In this document: piece by piece, positions 1-11,289 of the stretch
How the letters are laid out: the number at the start of each line of letters is the position of its first letter
How positions within the stretch are numbered: the stretch's first letter is position 1
NCBI GenBank assembly: GCA_002104905.1
Contig: MCFE01000919.1
Span: 1-26,138 of the forward strand
Source of the DNA: Basidiobolus meristosporus CBS 931.73
Taxonomy: Eukaryota > Basidiobolomycota > Basidiobolomycetes > Basidiobolales > Basidiobolaceae
Reading direction: 5' to 3'
Length of the DNA: 26,138 bases
The notes under the pieces: model-generated
Database searches by the model: none
What the model saw: only the letters and a program-made list of their open reading frames with translations
What the model was told of the DNA's origin: nothing
Made by a program: the position numbers and the translations under genes

Positions 1-165
1 CTGATTAGTTTGTATGCTGACTGAATCCATCTCACAAATCATCAGGGTAATCAGATAATTAGTTTTTCAGCTCTTCTGTAGGCAGCATCTTTCTAGTTAA
101 GAGTTTCTGTGCATGATACATTTTCTTTGTGGCTGAGCATGAATGTTATTGTAAAACTTGTAAAC
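1..165 (+). repeat. Left arm of a fold-back inverted repeat
   Basis: Positions 1-165 read as the reverse complement of about 533-697, with paired coordinates summing to 698 and no gap needed. In the outermost 40 bases 35 match, and the match weakens to roughly 70% further in. The left arm may continue beyond the window edge. The loop between the arms (166-532) shows no recognisable gene. The arms could be the ends of a fold-back element or two opposed copies of one repeat; no target duplication can be tested because the left end is cut off. Confidence 0.75.
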
Positions 166-532
166 CCACCTATATATCCAGCTCACTTGATCACTTAGAT
201 CATCATTGACAAATCTTAAAGAATGCCAATCAAACAACAGATTATGGGCCCTGAGCTGTCATGCTTTGGATTTTATACAGCTACTTTTGCCTCTATATTC
301 CCATCTGCTAAAATCAAGTGGATCTACATCTAAGTCTGAAGGATGAAGTTAAAGATGCTGCTGCAGGAAAGAAGCCCAAAGGGTATTGTTATAGGAGAAG
401 AATACCCTCCTAAAGGTGTAGGAGACAACACCTTAGAGCACTAGCAAAACAACTGAGCACCTTCAGCTGCCTTTGCCTATATGTAAAAGACAGATTACAA
501 ATTCAATGCACATGGGCCACAATGTAAAGAAT

Positions 533-697
533 GCCTGGAAGGAATCAGAAGTCACCTGTGTTCAGCTGCCAGGAAAATACATTATGTGCAGCAACTCCTT
601 ACCACATAGATGCTGCTGGTATAATAAATGAAAAATTAACTACCAAATTACCCAGTTGGTGTGTGAGATGGAGTCAGTCAGCATACAAACTAATGAT
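533..697 (-). repeat. Right arm of the fold-back inverted repeat
   Basis: Inverted partner of positions 1-165. The best-matched block is 658-697, containing the sequence for 'tttgtatgctgactga' in reverse complement. It lies about 0.5 kb upstream of the first recognisable copia sequence and may or may not belong to that element. Confidence 0.75.
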
Positions 698-1239
698 GAA
701 AGTAAAGTAGTTACCCTCCCAAATAGCCTGACAGACAAGCTTTGGGGCCTTGTGTCAGCCTCAAGGTCCAGAATTGAAATTTGATATGAAACTTTATAGA
801 TGGATGGCTCCTTAGTGAGGAGTTAAGATAATCAAACACCAATCACAAGGAAGAAGAAAATGATTTAGTAAGCAATGAAAACTACCAAAAGTGGTACTGA
901 AGACCTTCTGTAGTCCACATCAACCTATCTCACAGCACTGCCAAAGGGAAGAACACATATCTGACTGGTGCTTCAAGAAATGAGGTAAATGGCAGAAAAA
1001 GCCTGCATATTGAAACACTGCAACCATTTAAAATCCTCCCAAAATACTTCATCAGATCATGACAACAATCTAATCTCTAGTGCACCAGCAGTCAGTATTG
1101 ATTCAAGCAAATCAATGGAAATCTATCACTTCAAGGGAATCTGCAATCTTGATTTGACATGAATCACTGCTTAGCAGCATCTCAGAAGTGATAACATTAG
1201 TATCACAAAGCAAAAGATCTAACCAGATTCAAAATAACC
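698..1239. other. Degenerate AT-rich stretch, no gene recognised
   Basis: All frames are broken by frequent stops and CpG is nearly absent. The position, just upstream of a copia reverse transcriptase on the same strand, would fit the eroded 3' part of an integrase or the linker before the reverse transcriptase. No integrase motif is visible, so this is only positional inference. Confidence 0.4.
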
Positions 1240-2442
1240 CAGATGATTATAGAAATGAGGGTACAAACTTGCCTTTGCCTATTCAGTCCATATGGATGAG
1301 CACCTGTTGGTGAGCAAGTCTGTAAATAATCCTCTGATAAGGTCTTAGAGAACTGTAATAAGTGCAGAACATGAGGCACTGATGGAAAATCAAACTTTGG
1401 ACTTAGACAAATCACCAATCCACCAATAACCAAGTGGATGCAGATGAGTTTTCAAGATAAAGTACAAGGCTGATAGTATAGCTGTAAGATACAAAGAAAG
1501 AGTTGTAACAATAGGATACTGCCAAACAAAGTACCAAACTACACTGAAACCTTTGCTCTGGTAGCCAGGTTTAAGTTTCTGTCAGGTTGATACTGGCTAT
1601 TGCAGCCAAGTATAAGTTTTGGTTCACCAAATGAATGCAAAAGCTGCATTCTTGAATGGCCAGCTTGATGTGGCAATGTAGCCTGGTGCATTTGTGGATC
1701 AGATAACACCACCTGGTCTGAAAGCTCAAAAGTCTCCTTATGGTTTCAAGCAATTACCAGAGAATGGATATGTAAGACCATCTGCTATTTCAAGTCCCCA
1801 AGTTTCCAAAGCAGTACTTCAGACTATAGTATCTATACCAGGCCAGATAGAGCAAGTAATATTCTGTAAGCTCTATGTGTGGATGATCTTATTATAGCCA
1901 CCAATAAGCAGATATATGAGAAGAAACCAAGTTGCTCCAATTGGTGGAGCTCAAATATCCAATCTAGGAGAACTAAGTTTCTACTTAAGAATAAAGATCT
2001 GCTTAGACAGAGGTACCTGGATTATCACCCTGAGCCAGTCCAGGTATACTGATAATATACTCAAGAAGTACCAAATGGAGTACTGTAATCTTGTTGCTAC
2101 CCCAACTGTGACAAACCTTAGCTTGGTCAAGATTGAACCAAATCAAGAGTACTTGGTAACATCTGAAAGCCCAGAATTCCTTTACCAAATTATAATAGAC
2201 AGTCTGATATAAATATGCTGGAAACATGTCCAGATTTCTGATATTCAGTGGTAGTTGTCAGCCATCATAATAAGAGCTATGAATCTTGTTATATTCAGGC
2301 AGTTAAGTGGATTTTGGATACTGAAAGGAGCTGCTGTTATATGCTAAAAATATTCCTATAAGGACTCAGAGAAGGATCTTCTAGGAAACTCTGATGCTGA
2401 CTGGGGTGTTGTGCATCAACATTTAAACTTAGCCAATTTCAC
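1240..2442 (+). pseudogene. Ty1/copia retrotransposon Pol relic (reverse transcriptase and start of RNase H)
   Basis: Decayed copia polyprotein spread over all three plus frames. Near 1350 comes the AEHEALMENQT segment that opens the copia RT domain. Near 1450-1520 are VFKIKYKAD and a degraded YKARLVA-type block. Near 1625-1660 is NAKAAFLNGQLD, near 1735 SPYGFKQLPE, and near 1871-1885 the catalytic YVDD motif, split by a 2-bp insertion between YV and DD. The block from 1990 reads as the end of the RT (SFYLRIKI, SQSRYTDNILKKY), and near 2390 the RNase H motif SDADW appears. RNase H stops abruptly about 20 residues later. The relic has many stops and frameshifts and cannot be functional. Gag, protease and integrase were not recognised upstream. 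Confidence 0.85.
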
Positions 2443-2444
2443 TC

Positions 2445-2853
2445 TGTTAGAAAATCTGGCACCCTAACTGATTCTCCCTAGCCCAAGCATAACTAATCCC
2501 TGATATGGCTTATTTTATCACTTCCCAGAATCTATTTTTAGCTGTCACACCTTATCAATTTTCATGTGGTCATTATGTCCTCAACTGATCTGTTAAGCCT
2601 TTCCAAGTGATTAGTCATCTGAGATTTATCCAAGCACTTAGCAGTTGCCAAGACATCAGCTGATTAATGATACAATTTCTCATTTATCTTATACACCTAT
2701 CAACACCCCAACAGATTCCAATTAGTCCAGTCTCTTGGTACTTACTAATTCAACTTGATCAGAAAAGTATAAATAAAGCTTACTAAGCCTTTTGGCTTAA
2801 TGTGTGTCTCAACAAAATTAAGATTGTGTCTCAGCAAAACTAAGAATTCAACA
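2445..2853 (+). repeat. LTR-like segment (possible solo or 3' LTR)
   Basis: Begins TGTTAGAAAA exactly where the copia RNase H homology breaks off, and ends ATTCAACA, so it has TG...CA ends. Near its 3' end are a TATA-like stretch (tataaataaag, about 2769-2779), a perfect 6-bp-stem hairpin with a TTTT loop (2784-2799), and a 22-bp unit repeated twice in tandem (2803-2824 and 2825-2846, two mismatches in the first 20 bases). The flanking tetramers ACTC and ATTC differ by one C/T change, so a target duplication is possible but unproven. No second copy is in the window to confirm the ends. Confidence 0.35.
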
Positions 2854-4450
2854 ATTCCATTCTAGTTTCTGCCCAAGCCTAGCATATCTTGCACACCCAA
2901 TAACACCAAGCCTAGCCTGCATAGCTAACCAACTCTGTTGCCTTTATAGCCCAACTCAGCTTTATACAAGACTAATATTAGACCAGAACCTCTCTGCTAA
3001 TATATCTGTCACTCTAGACAATTCTAAGATTCTGCACTTAGTTGTCACCAAGGTTCAGTTAACTCATTCACAAGTTTTATTACACTTTTCTCTTGGATAT
3101 AACATGGGGTAAGATTTACAAGGCAGAATGCCCTTCACACCATCAGCTACCCAAAGAATGAAATTCTCAGAGTTCTTCAACCAGCCCCAAACTTTGCATA
3201 CATACACTTAGGACCTTCCTTAACATACTCTACATGCTTGTTATGCCAATACTATGAAAAAGTATAAGTACTACTTTTACGCTAAATAAATCATTAAGTA
3301 AAAACCATATAAACTACCAGTTTTCCCAATTGCTTCTGGATTCTTCAATACTTCTACCACTGAAAATGTTCCAAATGTCTTTTGAACAAGTCTTTAGAAT
3401 GAGAAGACCTCCATGTGGGATCTCAACCATATATCAGTAATAGCTACTTATAACAAGTGAATTGCAGTGTGCCAACAAAGGAGCTGCTCTATGGCTTATG
3501 TAATAACCAATATCAGAATAATTGATGATAATAGTAATGCAGAATGACTATCAGAGTTTTTGCCCTGGGATTATAGAGCTCATGCACTGTAAAGAGGCAT
3601 TTCCTTTGATTTCACAGATGAGGTAGCTATATGTAGGAGATGGGCAAAGGATTGTCATGTTGCTTGTTGACTTTTCATAGGATTTGGCGGATCAAAAGTT
3701 GTGTAGTATTGAAGCCACCAAGGTGCACTTAGTAATATGGTGCTAATGAGGTGATTATTAAGCTCAATTGGCTGTAGCTACGAGAATGTTAGTTTAAGTG
3801 AGCCAGATATAGTTTATGTACAGTCCTACAAGTACCTGGTGTGATAATAACTCTTATATGATTTGGCTTTCAGGGATGATGAATGAAGTCTTTCTGCTGA
3901 CTCATTGCAGCAAACTTGTAGCACTATTCCAGCTAATTATAGTGCTGCAAACTACCAGGTTGGGATTAAAATAGGCATGCAGGTGATACCAAGTTACATC
4001 ATATCTTAAAGGCCATCATGGATTGAAAGTACACCTATGTATGACTGAAGCAGGAACACAACAACTACTGGGAGCTAGTATATAGCCTGCTAGCTAGCAA
4101 AGAAATTTTATGCTACCTGAGCAATACTTTTATGATATAAACCCTGCTCCAGAGGTTTCTGAGATTTTTAAAGTCCATCTGTAACACATAGTTATCCTTA
4201 GCATCTTTTTGATAAACTATAGGATTTGCAAAAGATTAGAATAACCAACTTAATTGATAGTAGTAAGCTCTAGTCTGAGTGAGCTCTAGCTATGGTAACA
4301 ATAGATACACACTATGAATCACTTTATTATATTGAAGAATCTGATAGAATATATGATAGGTGAATATTGGTCAATACGTATATGCTGTGGGCACTTAGGG
4401 TGCCTAGAGCCTAGATATGCCCGCATTCTAGATATTGCAACATTCTGGTT
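2854..4450. other. AT-rich intergenic or decayed repeat DNA, no gene recognised
   Basis: No frame carries recognisable protein and CpG is scarce, as in the neighbouring transposon relics. The only structure noted is a strong hairpin at about 3916-3946: GTAGCACTAT and ATAGTGCTGC pair at 9 of 10 positions around an 11-base loop. Toward 4450 CpG becomes more common, marking the edge of the gene island. Confidence 0.5.
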
Positions 4451-5160
4451 AGAGAATCATCATAGATTAGCCTTGCATGTGGCTCGCTAAAGACCAAGAA
4501 TGGCTGAAATATAAGCTACCCAAAGTTTCAAATATGCACGAAAGACCCCCACGTGCGCACCACTTCAGAAGGAATTTGTCAGGGCATCCCTTTCACTGTG
4601 CTAGCAAAGTTTGCACAGAAGTATGAGTACTTGACTTCATCTTTAAACCGACCAACGCGAAACCTTGCTGGAGAGGTATATGGTTTTTGTATACAGTGAG
4701 ACCAAGAATTCATGCTTTATAGTGTTTGGATTCCATTGAAGAGTTCGATTACTTTGACACTGGTATGAATCTATTGAGCAACTGTTAACTCGATGCTACC
4801 GCCAAAGCGCCAATGCCGGTATGATTTAAAAGGCTAGAAATTGAACAACACCAATGCAGACGGGAAACCAAGGAAACTAGAGTGAGCTACCAATGGGTAA
4901 ATGAGCGATGAGGGAATAGCCAACATGGCTATTAGCATCCACATATGTATGGTCAGTCTTCACAGAGATGGCCCATTTGCTAGGCACAAGGTACTTGGGT
5001 CATAGCCTAGCCGAGGGAAGTTGGGCTGCGGATTATCAATAATTATTGTACAGTATTAGAGAGAGGGGGAGGGGGTGGAGGGTTACCAGGGTATCATGGG
5101 GGGGGTGAGTTTAAAGGGGTTTCTATACACAACCGCTGTACAATTTCTCTTCCGGCCAGG
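4451..5160. other. 3' flank of the coiled-coil gene, with a G-rich tract
   Basis: Composition here is that of the gene island, with frequent CpG, but no coding frame is convincing. It should contain the 3' UTR and polyadenylation signal of the minus-strand gene ending at 5161. Positions about 5060-5106 carry four or more runs of three to eight G on the plus strand, a potential G-quadruplex motif just downstream of the stop codon and C-rich on the gene's sense strand. Confidence 0.5.
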
Positions 5161-8100
5161 TTAGCGTGAAAATTGCGAGGATGCGGGACTCAGTGGGCCT
5201 GGGGACCCGTAGCGGAGCTCCTTTCTCAGGAACATCATTTCCTTCTCCGCTCTGCTGAGCCTAGATTTCATATCGATCTGATGGTTGAGGTCAGCGCTGG
5301 TACGGACAGAGGCGCCCTTATAGTCAGAATGGTCAGCCTGGTGGAATGCGGGTGGTTCGCCCTAAACGTTTACCTACCTGGTCGGTACTAGGATCCCCGG
5401 CTTTCCGGTGAAAAGTCAGCGTCTCCTGCAGCGAACGTACGTGTGCTTGCAACATCTGACATTCCTCGGTTTTTTCCGCCAGATTGGCTTCCAGTCTAAC
5501 CAGCTTGCTGCGCTTGTCCTGCTGCTCGAGTCGAAGGCTGTCTTTAAGCGTGCGTATCTGATTCTGAAAGGATTTGGACATCTCTTTCTCGGACTGGAAG
5601 TCCACCTCTAGCTGACGTGTGGCCTGACGATTTCGATGGGTTACCTGTGAGTTACAAACAGATGAGGGGGGGGGGAAGGGGAACCACTACCGACCTCATT
5701 GAGCATGATTAGTTTGCGGCGTAACTCGTTGTTGTCTTGAACGAGCAGGTTCTTCTCTCGCGTGAGCGCCATGATTTTGTTCATTTTGGTCTGGAGATCG
5801 TACTCTAGTTGGCAGATCTTCTCCGTGCTCATGGTGTACTCATCATCCTTGACCTGGATAAGGTCCCGGATCTTCGCCTCGAGGCTCTCCAACATCAGGT
5901 TTCTCTGTCGCAGGCTGCTGTTCTTTTCGTGGGCTTCTTGAAGTCTCCTTCGGAATTGCTGATTCTCCTGGGCCAACGCTTGTTTCTCGTGCTTTAGCTT
6001 CTCCAGCTCCTGGTGATCTTGTCGAACGCTTCGAACCTCTTGACGTGAGAGCTCGTGGAAGGCTGGCTGGCTTCGAGTCTCGAATGCTGACTGGCGACGC
6101 TGCAATTTGGGAGGCGCTTTGTTGAAGAGATCGGCGGCAGGGTTGCCTTCTATGAGGTTAGGTCCATTGGGTAGTTTACCCAAGGCTCCGCCTGATGAAC
6201 TGGGTCTCGTACTTTGCAGCTGATGGATGATCTCCTGAACGTCCTCGATCAGGCCGGACTGATTGCGGATCAACGTCTTCAAGGAGGTGAACAATCGAGT
6301 GATCTGATCTCGATCGACTGGCTTGGCGCTACTGCGCGAGTCGTCCGAAAGCACCTCCGTGTTGCGAGTGGATTCGGCCGAATCCGGCGAAAGTGTGACC
6401 TGGATCTCCGTTAGGAGTTGGAAGTCCGCCTCGAGCATGGCTTTGACTGCATGGATTTGTAGCAGCAATGCGTGGACCAAGTCTTGGCTTACTGCACCAC
6501 CATCCTCGCTGGGCAACCTGTCCTGGTTTGCCGAAGCTGGCCCGCCCATGTCATCGCCAGTGGGTGTCCCGGCGTTTGGACCCATGGCCTTACGAGGGGT
6601 GCTGAGGAACTCCTTTCGCTCGTTGACCAACTCGCTGTTCTCATCCACCAGCCGATTCATCTCTTTGGCTAGTCTATCTCTGTCAGTCTTGAGTACCCGG
6701 CAGTCCTCCTGCAGACTCGTGTTCAGCTGAGAAAGCTTCATCATCTCGTCACGCATCTGATCGATGTCGGCGAATAGCGAGGCGAATCCCTCCGATTCGA
6801 GCGTAGAGTCTAGGGGATTCTTGGCTCCGGTGTATGGTTCATTCGAGAAAGATGGATAGGGGATCAATGACTCTTGGTTCACGGAATCGCTTGGCGTGGG
6901 CGGAGCAATGCTTTGGCTCTGACGCCTACTGGCACTCTCTTTGCGGTCAAGCTCTTGCGACAATTGCTCCACGTCGTACTCCAGTTTACGCGCGTAATTG
7001 ATCAACTCCTGACGGTCACTCTCAAGGTGGTCGATCTGACGCTGGTAATTGTCCGCGTCCGCGTCCGTGATCGCACCGGACACGGCCTCCTGCTCGGTCT
7101 TGACATCGGTGTGCTCCACCAGGTCCGTCTCGGCCTGATTCTCGAGTTCGCTCGCGTAGCTCGCCCACAAATCTCGATTGCTACCCATGTCGCTTAGTTG
7201 CAAGTGGAGGTTCTGGTTTTCGTTTTGGAGGTGCTCGTTGCTGATCACGATGTCGTCCCAGAGTCGGTTGAAGCGCTGCTCCTGGTCTGCCAGTCGTTGC
7301 TCGTAGATCTTCTGGATTCGGGCGAATGTGGGGGCGTTGAGACTCCTGGACGCGTGTCTGGAGCCAGGACCGGCGGATTTGGTGAGCTCCGTCTCCACCT
7401 CTTGAACCGAATTCCTCCAGAACTCCACTTTGCTGCGGAGCTCCTCGTTCACCTCCACCAACACATCGATCTCTTCCTCGAGCGTCCTTCTGTCCTCGTG
7501 AAGGCTGTCGATCCGCTCCGCCTCCTGTGACAAGACCTCATTCAGCTCCTCGATGGACTTCTGCAGGCTGTCGTAATGCCGCTCGAGCGACTCGTGCTGC
7601 GCTTCCAACGCCTCGACCTCTGTCCGCAGGCTCTCCTCCTCCGCTCTTCTGTCTCGGATCTGGGTGGAGAAGAGTTCGGATTGCTCCGCGAGTTGGAGGG
7701 AGGTTTTCGAGTATTCTTCCCGGGCAGATTTCACCCGAGACTCCAGGGAGTTGGCGTCCGCCATGATCTCGGAGAGTTCCTTGGCCAGGCGGGATTTCTC
7801 CTCCACCGCTGCGGTCACCTTCTTATGGAACTGGTCAATCTCCTGGTTCAACTCGGTGCACTGCTGCCGCAAGGAATCCCGTTTGTTGGTCAGCCTTTCA
7901 AGAACCGTCTCGTTGGTCAGCTACATGGAAACAGTTGAGCGAACGATATCCAGGGGAGGAGGGGGTATGTGTGGTGGGACCATTGCTTACCTCGGAATAA
8001 ACCGTCAGCTGCTTCTCCAACCGATCGCATCTGCTCCGGAGCTCGTCTCGCTCCTCCTCCAAGTCCAGATAGGCGATCTCATTCTCCACCGCCCGGATCT

Positions 8101-9367
8101 CCAGGTCTTTCTTCTCCACCTCAAGGCTCTCGAGCCGATCCCTCGACTCCGAGAGCTGAACGGCCATTTTGTTGAGCGAGTTGCCGTGGGATCGGAGCTG
8201 ACTCTTCGTGTCGTTCAACTGATCCTCTAGATCCCACTTCTCTCGTTCCAGGTTCTCAATCTCCTCCGCATGCTCCACATCTCGACGTCTAAGGGATTTC
8301 TCAACCTTCTGTTCGAAGGATGTTTTCCACCGAAGTACCTCCTCCTCAAGGGACTTGACCGACTCCCGGAGCATCTGCTTCTCCGTGTCGACCTGAAGCA
8401 GGTAGGAATCCGACCTCACCTTGGCGTCGAGGGAGATCAACGCCTGGGTCAGCGCCTCCTGGAGCCAGGCCATCTCCTCTTTGCAGTGATCGATTTCTCG
8501 ACGGGTGGCGAGTTGGTCCGCCTCGTATTTCTCCAGTATCCGGTCCCGCTGCTCCTGGACCGCGGCTATCTCCTCTCGGTAGCTGTACTCCCGTTTGTCG
8601 AAGGAGGTTTTCTGCTGGTGCTTCTCTTCCATTAAACGGTCCACCTCTCCCCTCAGTCCCTGAATCTCCTTGACCCAGGAGGGAGGGGCACCCTCCTCTA
8701 CCCATGGATGCCCACTGGCTTGTGGGATGGGTGATAGGGACGGTGAGATGGAAGAAGGAGAAAGGACGGAAACTCCGGCCGAAGCATCCTCCTCTACCTC
8801 CTTGATCTACACGACAAACAAACCGTCACTTAATGGACCCGAGGGGGTGAGTGTGCATAACCACCAGGGCTAACACTTACCGAACTCTCCGTGGGCTGTC
8901 GAAAGGGGCCGGGGAACTTCCCGAAGTGAATAGTCCTGAAAGAAACGGTGCCGAACCCTTTAGTACCCCGGTTCACAACATACATCTCCCCCATCTATCG
9001 ACTCACCTTCTCCTCGGGAGCTTTTCCGTCTCGTACGTGGGGACATTCCGGAACCTAAGCTCGTCTAGGCTGGCGGAGGTCGCGAGGAAAGAAAAACGGG
9101 TTCAGTGTCTAGGTTGGTGTTGGAGCGGGGAGAGAGAGGGAAGGGGGAGGATCCTGGCTGCGGCGGGTGAGTGGGGTTGTGTGGAAGGAAAGGACTTTAC
9201 ATTTTGGAGGTAACCTGATTGGTTCCTGGCGAGGTTGGACCGGACAGAAATGCTTTGTTTGGGGTGAGTGGTCTCGTAGGGGCAGCCCGAGGGGCCGGTT
9301 CGTTGGTGGGATTTCGAAAGAGCCCCAGTAAGGTGCCAAGGCTTGTCCCGTCTTCTTCACCGCCCAT
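5161..9367 (-). CDS. Seven-exon gene for a 1,256-residue coiled-coil protein (family not identified)
   Basis: Exons, in transcript order: 9367-9201, 9069-9007, 8935-8881, 8806-7991, 7920-5695, 5644-5378 and 5337-5161. Their lengths (167, 63, 55, 816, 2226, 267 and 177) sum to 3,771 nt, and every junction keeps one frame. The introns (131, 71, 74, 70, 50 and 40 bp) begin GT and end AG; intron 2 has TACTAA before TTTCTTTCAG. The start is ATG at 9367, with an in-frame stop at 9415-9413 upstream. Residues 1 to about 135 are Pro/Ser/Thr-rich and include RRRTIHFGKFPGPF. From about 139 almost everything is charged heptad-like coiled coil, broken by Ser/Pro linkers in exon 5. The C-terminus is another short coil followed by a Ser/Pro tail. 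No enzyme motif or membrane segment is seen. The build suggests a structural scaffold (spindle-pole, microtubule-organising or tethering), which is inference only. The weakest splice calls are the GTCGGT donor of intron 5 and the very short intron 6. Confidence 0.88.
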
Positions 9368-10250
9368 AGCGTCGGGATGGTCGAGGAAGATACGAGTTGT
9401 CAAAGTCGAAAGTTAAGGGGTGGGGGTAAGTTTATGCGGGCGTGGGTATTTAAGGTGGAATTAGGTTGGTGGTGGGGGAAGGGAATTGGAGGTGAGCGCG
9501 GACCGAATGCTTACAGTCGAAGGGCGAGGTCGTGGTAGCAGTTGTTCAATCGCTGGTGGAGACAAAGTCGAGCCAAAAATATCAAAACCGACTTCTAAAG
9601 CTATAGAAGGCAAATGCATACACCAAGTCAAAGCCTCCAAAGGGCGAAATTGTGGACGCCACTAGAGAGGGGAATGGAAGTGGATGTGAAAGCGAATGTG
9701 AATGTGAATGCGAATGTGACCTACGGGTAATCGCTTAATGTGGGAAGAGTGTCACCAAATTCGGATGCGATCTGAGTCCAAATCCTCGCCCGTCTGGATC
9801 CCGGTGGTGGATCATTGTTTCCTGGACCCGCCGAAAAAAACCCACGAAAACAATGGCCCTCGCTGCACCCAAATCCGCATTGTTGTATGTCGAGTGAAAG
9901 ATGCACCCTTCTTTCACTGAAACGGCCGGGTGCATATGCCGATTAATCTATTCATTGGCCCCGCTCAGTAATGGCCCATCTCATCCCCAATTGGTGTAAC
10001 AGTAGTGGATCCTCGGAACGATCTGGTTGTCAGGATCCTTGGGATAGGGTTTCGAATTGTTGCTTCATTGTTAGTTGATGATGAAGAGGGTTGTTTCTAT
10101 GTTTGATGGATGTCTGGTCAATGGGCGCCCAATTACCATCGATCTGCTTGTCAACCGAGGCCACATGTTTGGTTGAAGCAACTATCTTTCGATCCATCCT
10201 TAGAAGATGATCAACACATCACAATCCGTTTCAAACTGGTCCCCAGTGTG
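9368..10250. promoter_or_regulatory. Upstream region of the coiled-coil gene
   Basis: CpG-containing island DNA without a credible coding frame; the short open frames at 9.7-9.9 kb overlap on both strands and look accidental. It should hold the promoter and 5' UTR of the minus-strand gene. On the sense strand a pyrimidine-rich stretch (9421-9500) with a TAAATA-like site lies about 60-120 bp before the start codon. Around 10.25 kb composition switches back to CpG-poor transposon DNA. Confidence 0.45.
9690..9722 (+). repeat. Hexanucleotide microsatellite (GAATGT/GAATGC)
   Basis: Four to five imperfect tandem copies of GAATGN lie about 0.33 kb upstream of the coiled-coil gene's start codon. It is the only simple-sequence tract in that upstream region. 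Confidence 0.7.
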
Positions 10251-10734
10251 GAACAGTATTCTATTCTTGGAAAGTAAATAAGGTAAGGCAGACAGGATAT
10301 CTACAAATTGATCCACCCATAGTGGAGATGGTCATCAGATTTTGGAGTTCTGTATTGCACTAATTGATTCTTGCACTGGGTGACTAGTTCAAGATAAAAC
10401 TAATCAGTGCATTTCCCCATTGCTTCAGTTGCAAGCCAACTGACCTTTGCCCTCACCCCTACAACTCTATGCTTAGGTTATTATGGTATTTTTTGCTTTA
10501 CCAAAGAGCCAAAATATACCATTTGTTCAACCCCACTGTACTACAGTCTATTAAAGTAACAAATGCCACCAGTAATATGGCTGGTATGGTGAAGTCAAGG
10601 TATGGTATTGGGGATGCTCTTTGTAGATTATCTCACAAATAAATTAACTGGTTGGAGTAAGGTGTATTAATACACTAATATACTGCTGAATACTTAGTGC
10701 ATTTAAGATTGCTATACTGATACATTAGTCTGCC
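10251..10734. other. CpG-poor DNA between the gene island and the first transposase fragment
   Basis: No coding frame is recognised. It contains a perfect 14-bp palindrome, GTGTATTAATACAC, at 10662-10675. It may be an unrecognised end of the KDZ element, whose fragments begin just to the right. Confidence 0.4.
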
Positions 10735-11245
10735 AGGCCCTATGAAAGATAAGTTGGTCCCCCAGTTGGATCTAATCCTGTCTGGCCATCAAGATTATGT
10801 CAAGATACTTAACATCAACTGAACATTGGAGTTCCTTTTCTACTTGACCAAGTCCCGGTGTTATTGAGGCATTTGACAGTTCAGTTGATATGAATTGTCT
10901 ACTGTGAAAAAAAACTTGGCAGTGTTTGGACAACCTTATAGTGGCCAACTACTTTTTCTCTATAAGGCCACTACCAATTTGCCCAACATTATAATATTTT
11001 CTACCTCTCCATATGCACCCAAATCCTTGCACTGTAAATTTGCTCCTATTTATTGCACCCCCTTTTCCTGTAGGTATATCATATTCAGTACAAGTAAAGA
11101 AACTGTAGTCTCTTGCTTACTTACCTTATCATACCCATACATTTGCTGCAATTGACATACTTTTAATGCCTGAACTACAAAGCATTTTGGTATGATGCCT
11201 GCACAGTAGACATATGCCCTGTATTGCTGGTAAAATAAACACAAT
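10735..11245 (-). pseudogene. Duplicated 3' fragment of the KDZ transposase
   Basis: Read on the minus strand, 11244-11050 encodes YQQYRAYVYCAGIIPKCF and following residues. These align with the C-terminal part of KDZ copy A (YQQYKVYGNFASITLKSH at about 11950). The downstream tail at 10735-10800 resembles 11291-11350. This is therefore a second, diverged copy of the element's 3' end, in the same orientation and immediately beyond copy A. It is frame-broken and not functional. Confidence 0.6.
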
Positions 11246-11289
11246 CAAACCCTATGCAAAATCTCAAACTTGGAGTTCAGCTAATAATC

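Noticed and set aside
4735-4760. GTTCGATTAC as a tRNA T-loop
   Set aside because: No matching acceptor, D or anticodon stems could be placed around it.
6323-8230. Long plus-strand open frames opposite the coiled-coil gene
   Set aside because: They are antisense shadows of a GC-rich coding region; the minus strand has consistent exon phases and coiled-coil heptads.
8881-9000. Start of the coiled-coil gene at the ATG near 8994
   Set aside because: That ATG lies inside intron 2 (GTGAGT...TACTAA...TTTCAG); the upstream exons at 9007-9069 and 9201-9367 join in phase and provide a better start.
9721-9935. Overlapping 60-66 codon frames on both strands upstream of the gene
   Set aside because: They overlap each other in several frames, show no domain, and lie in a likely promoter region.
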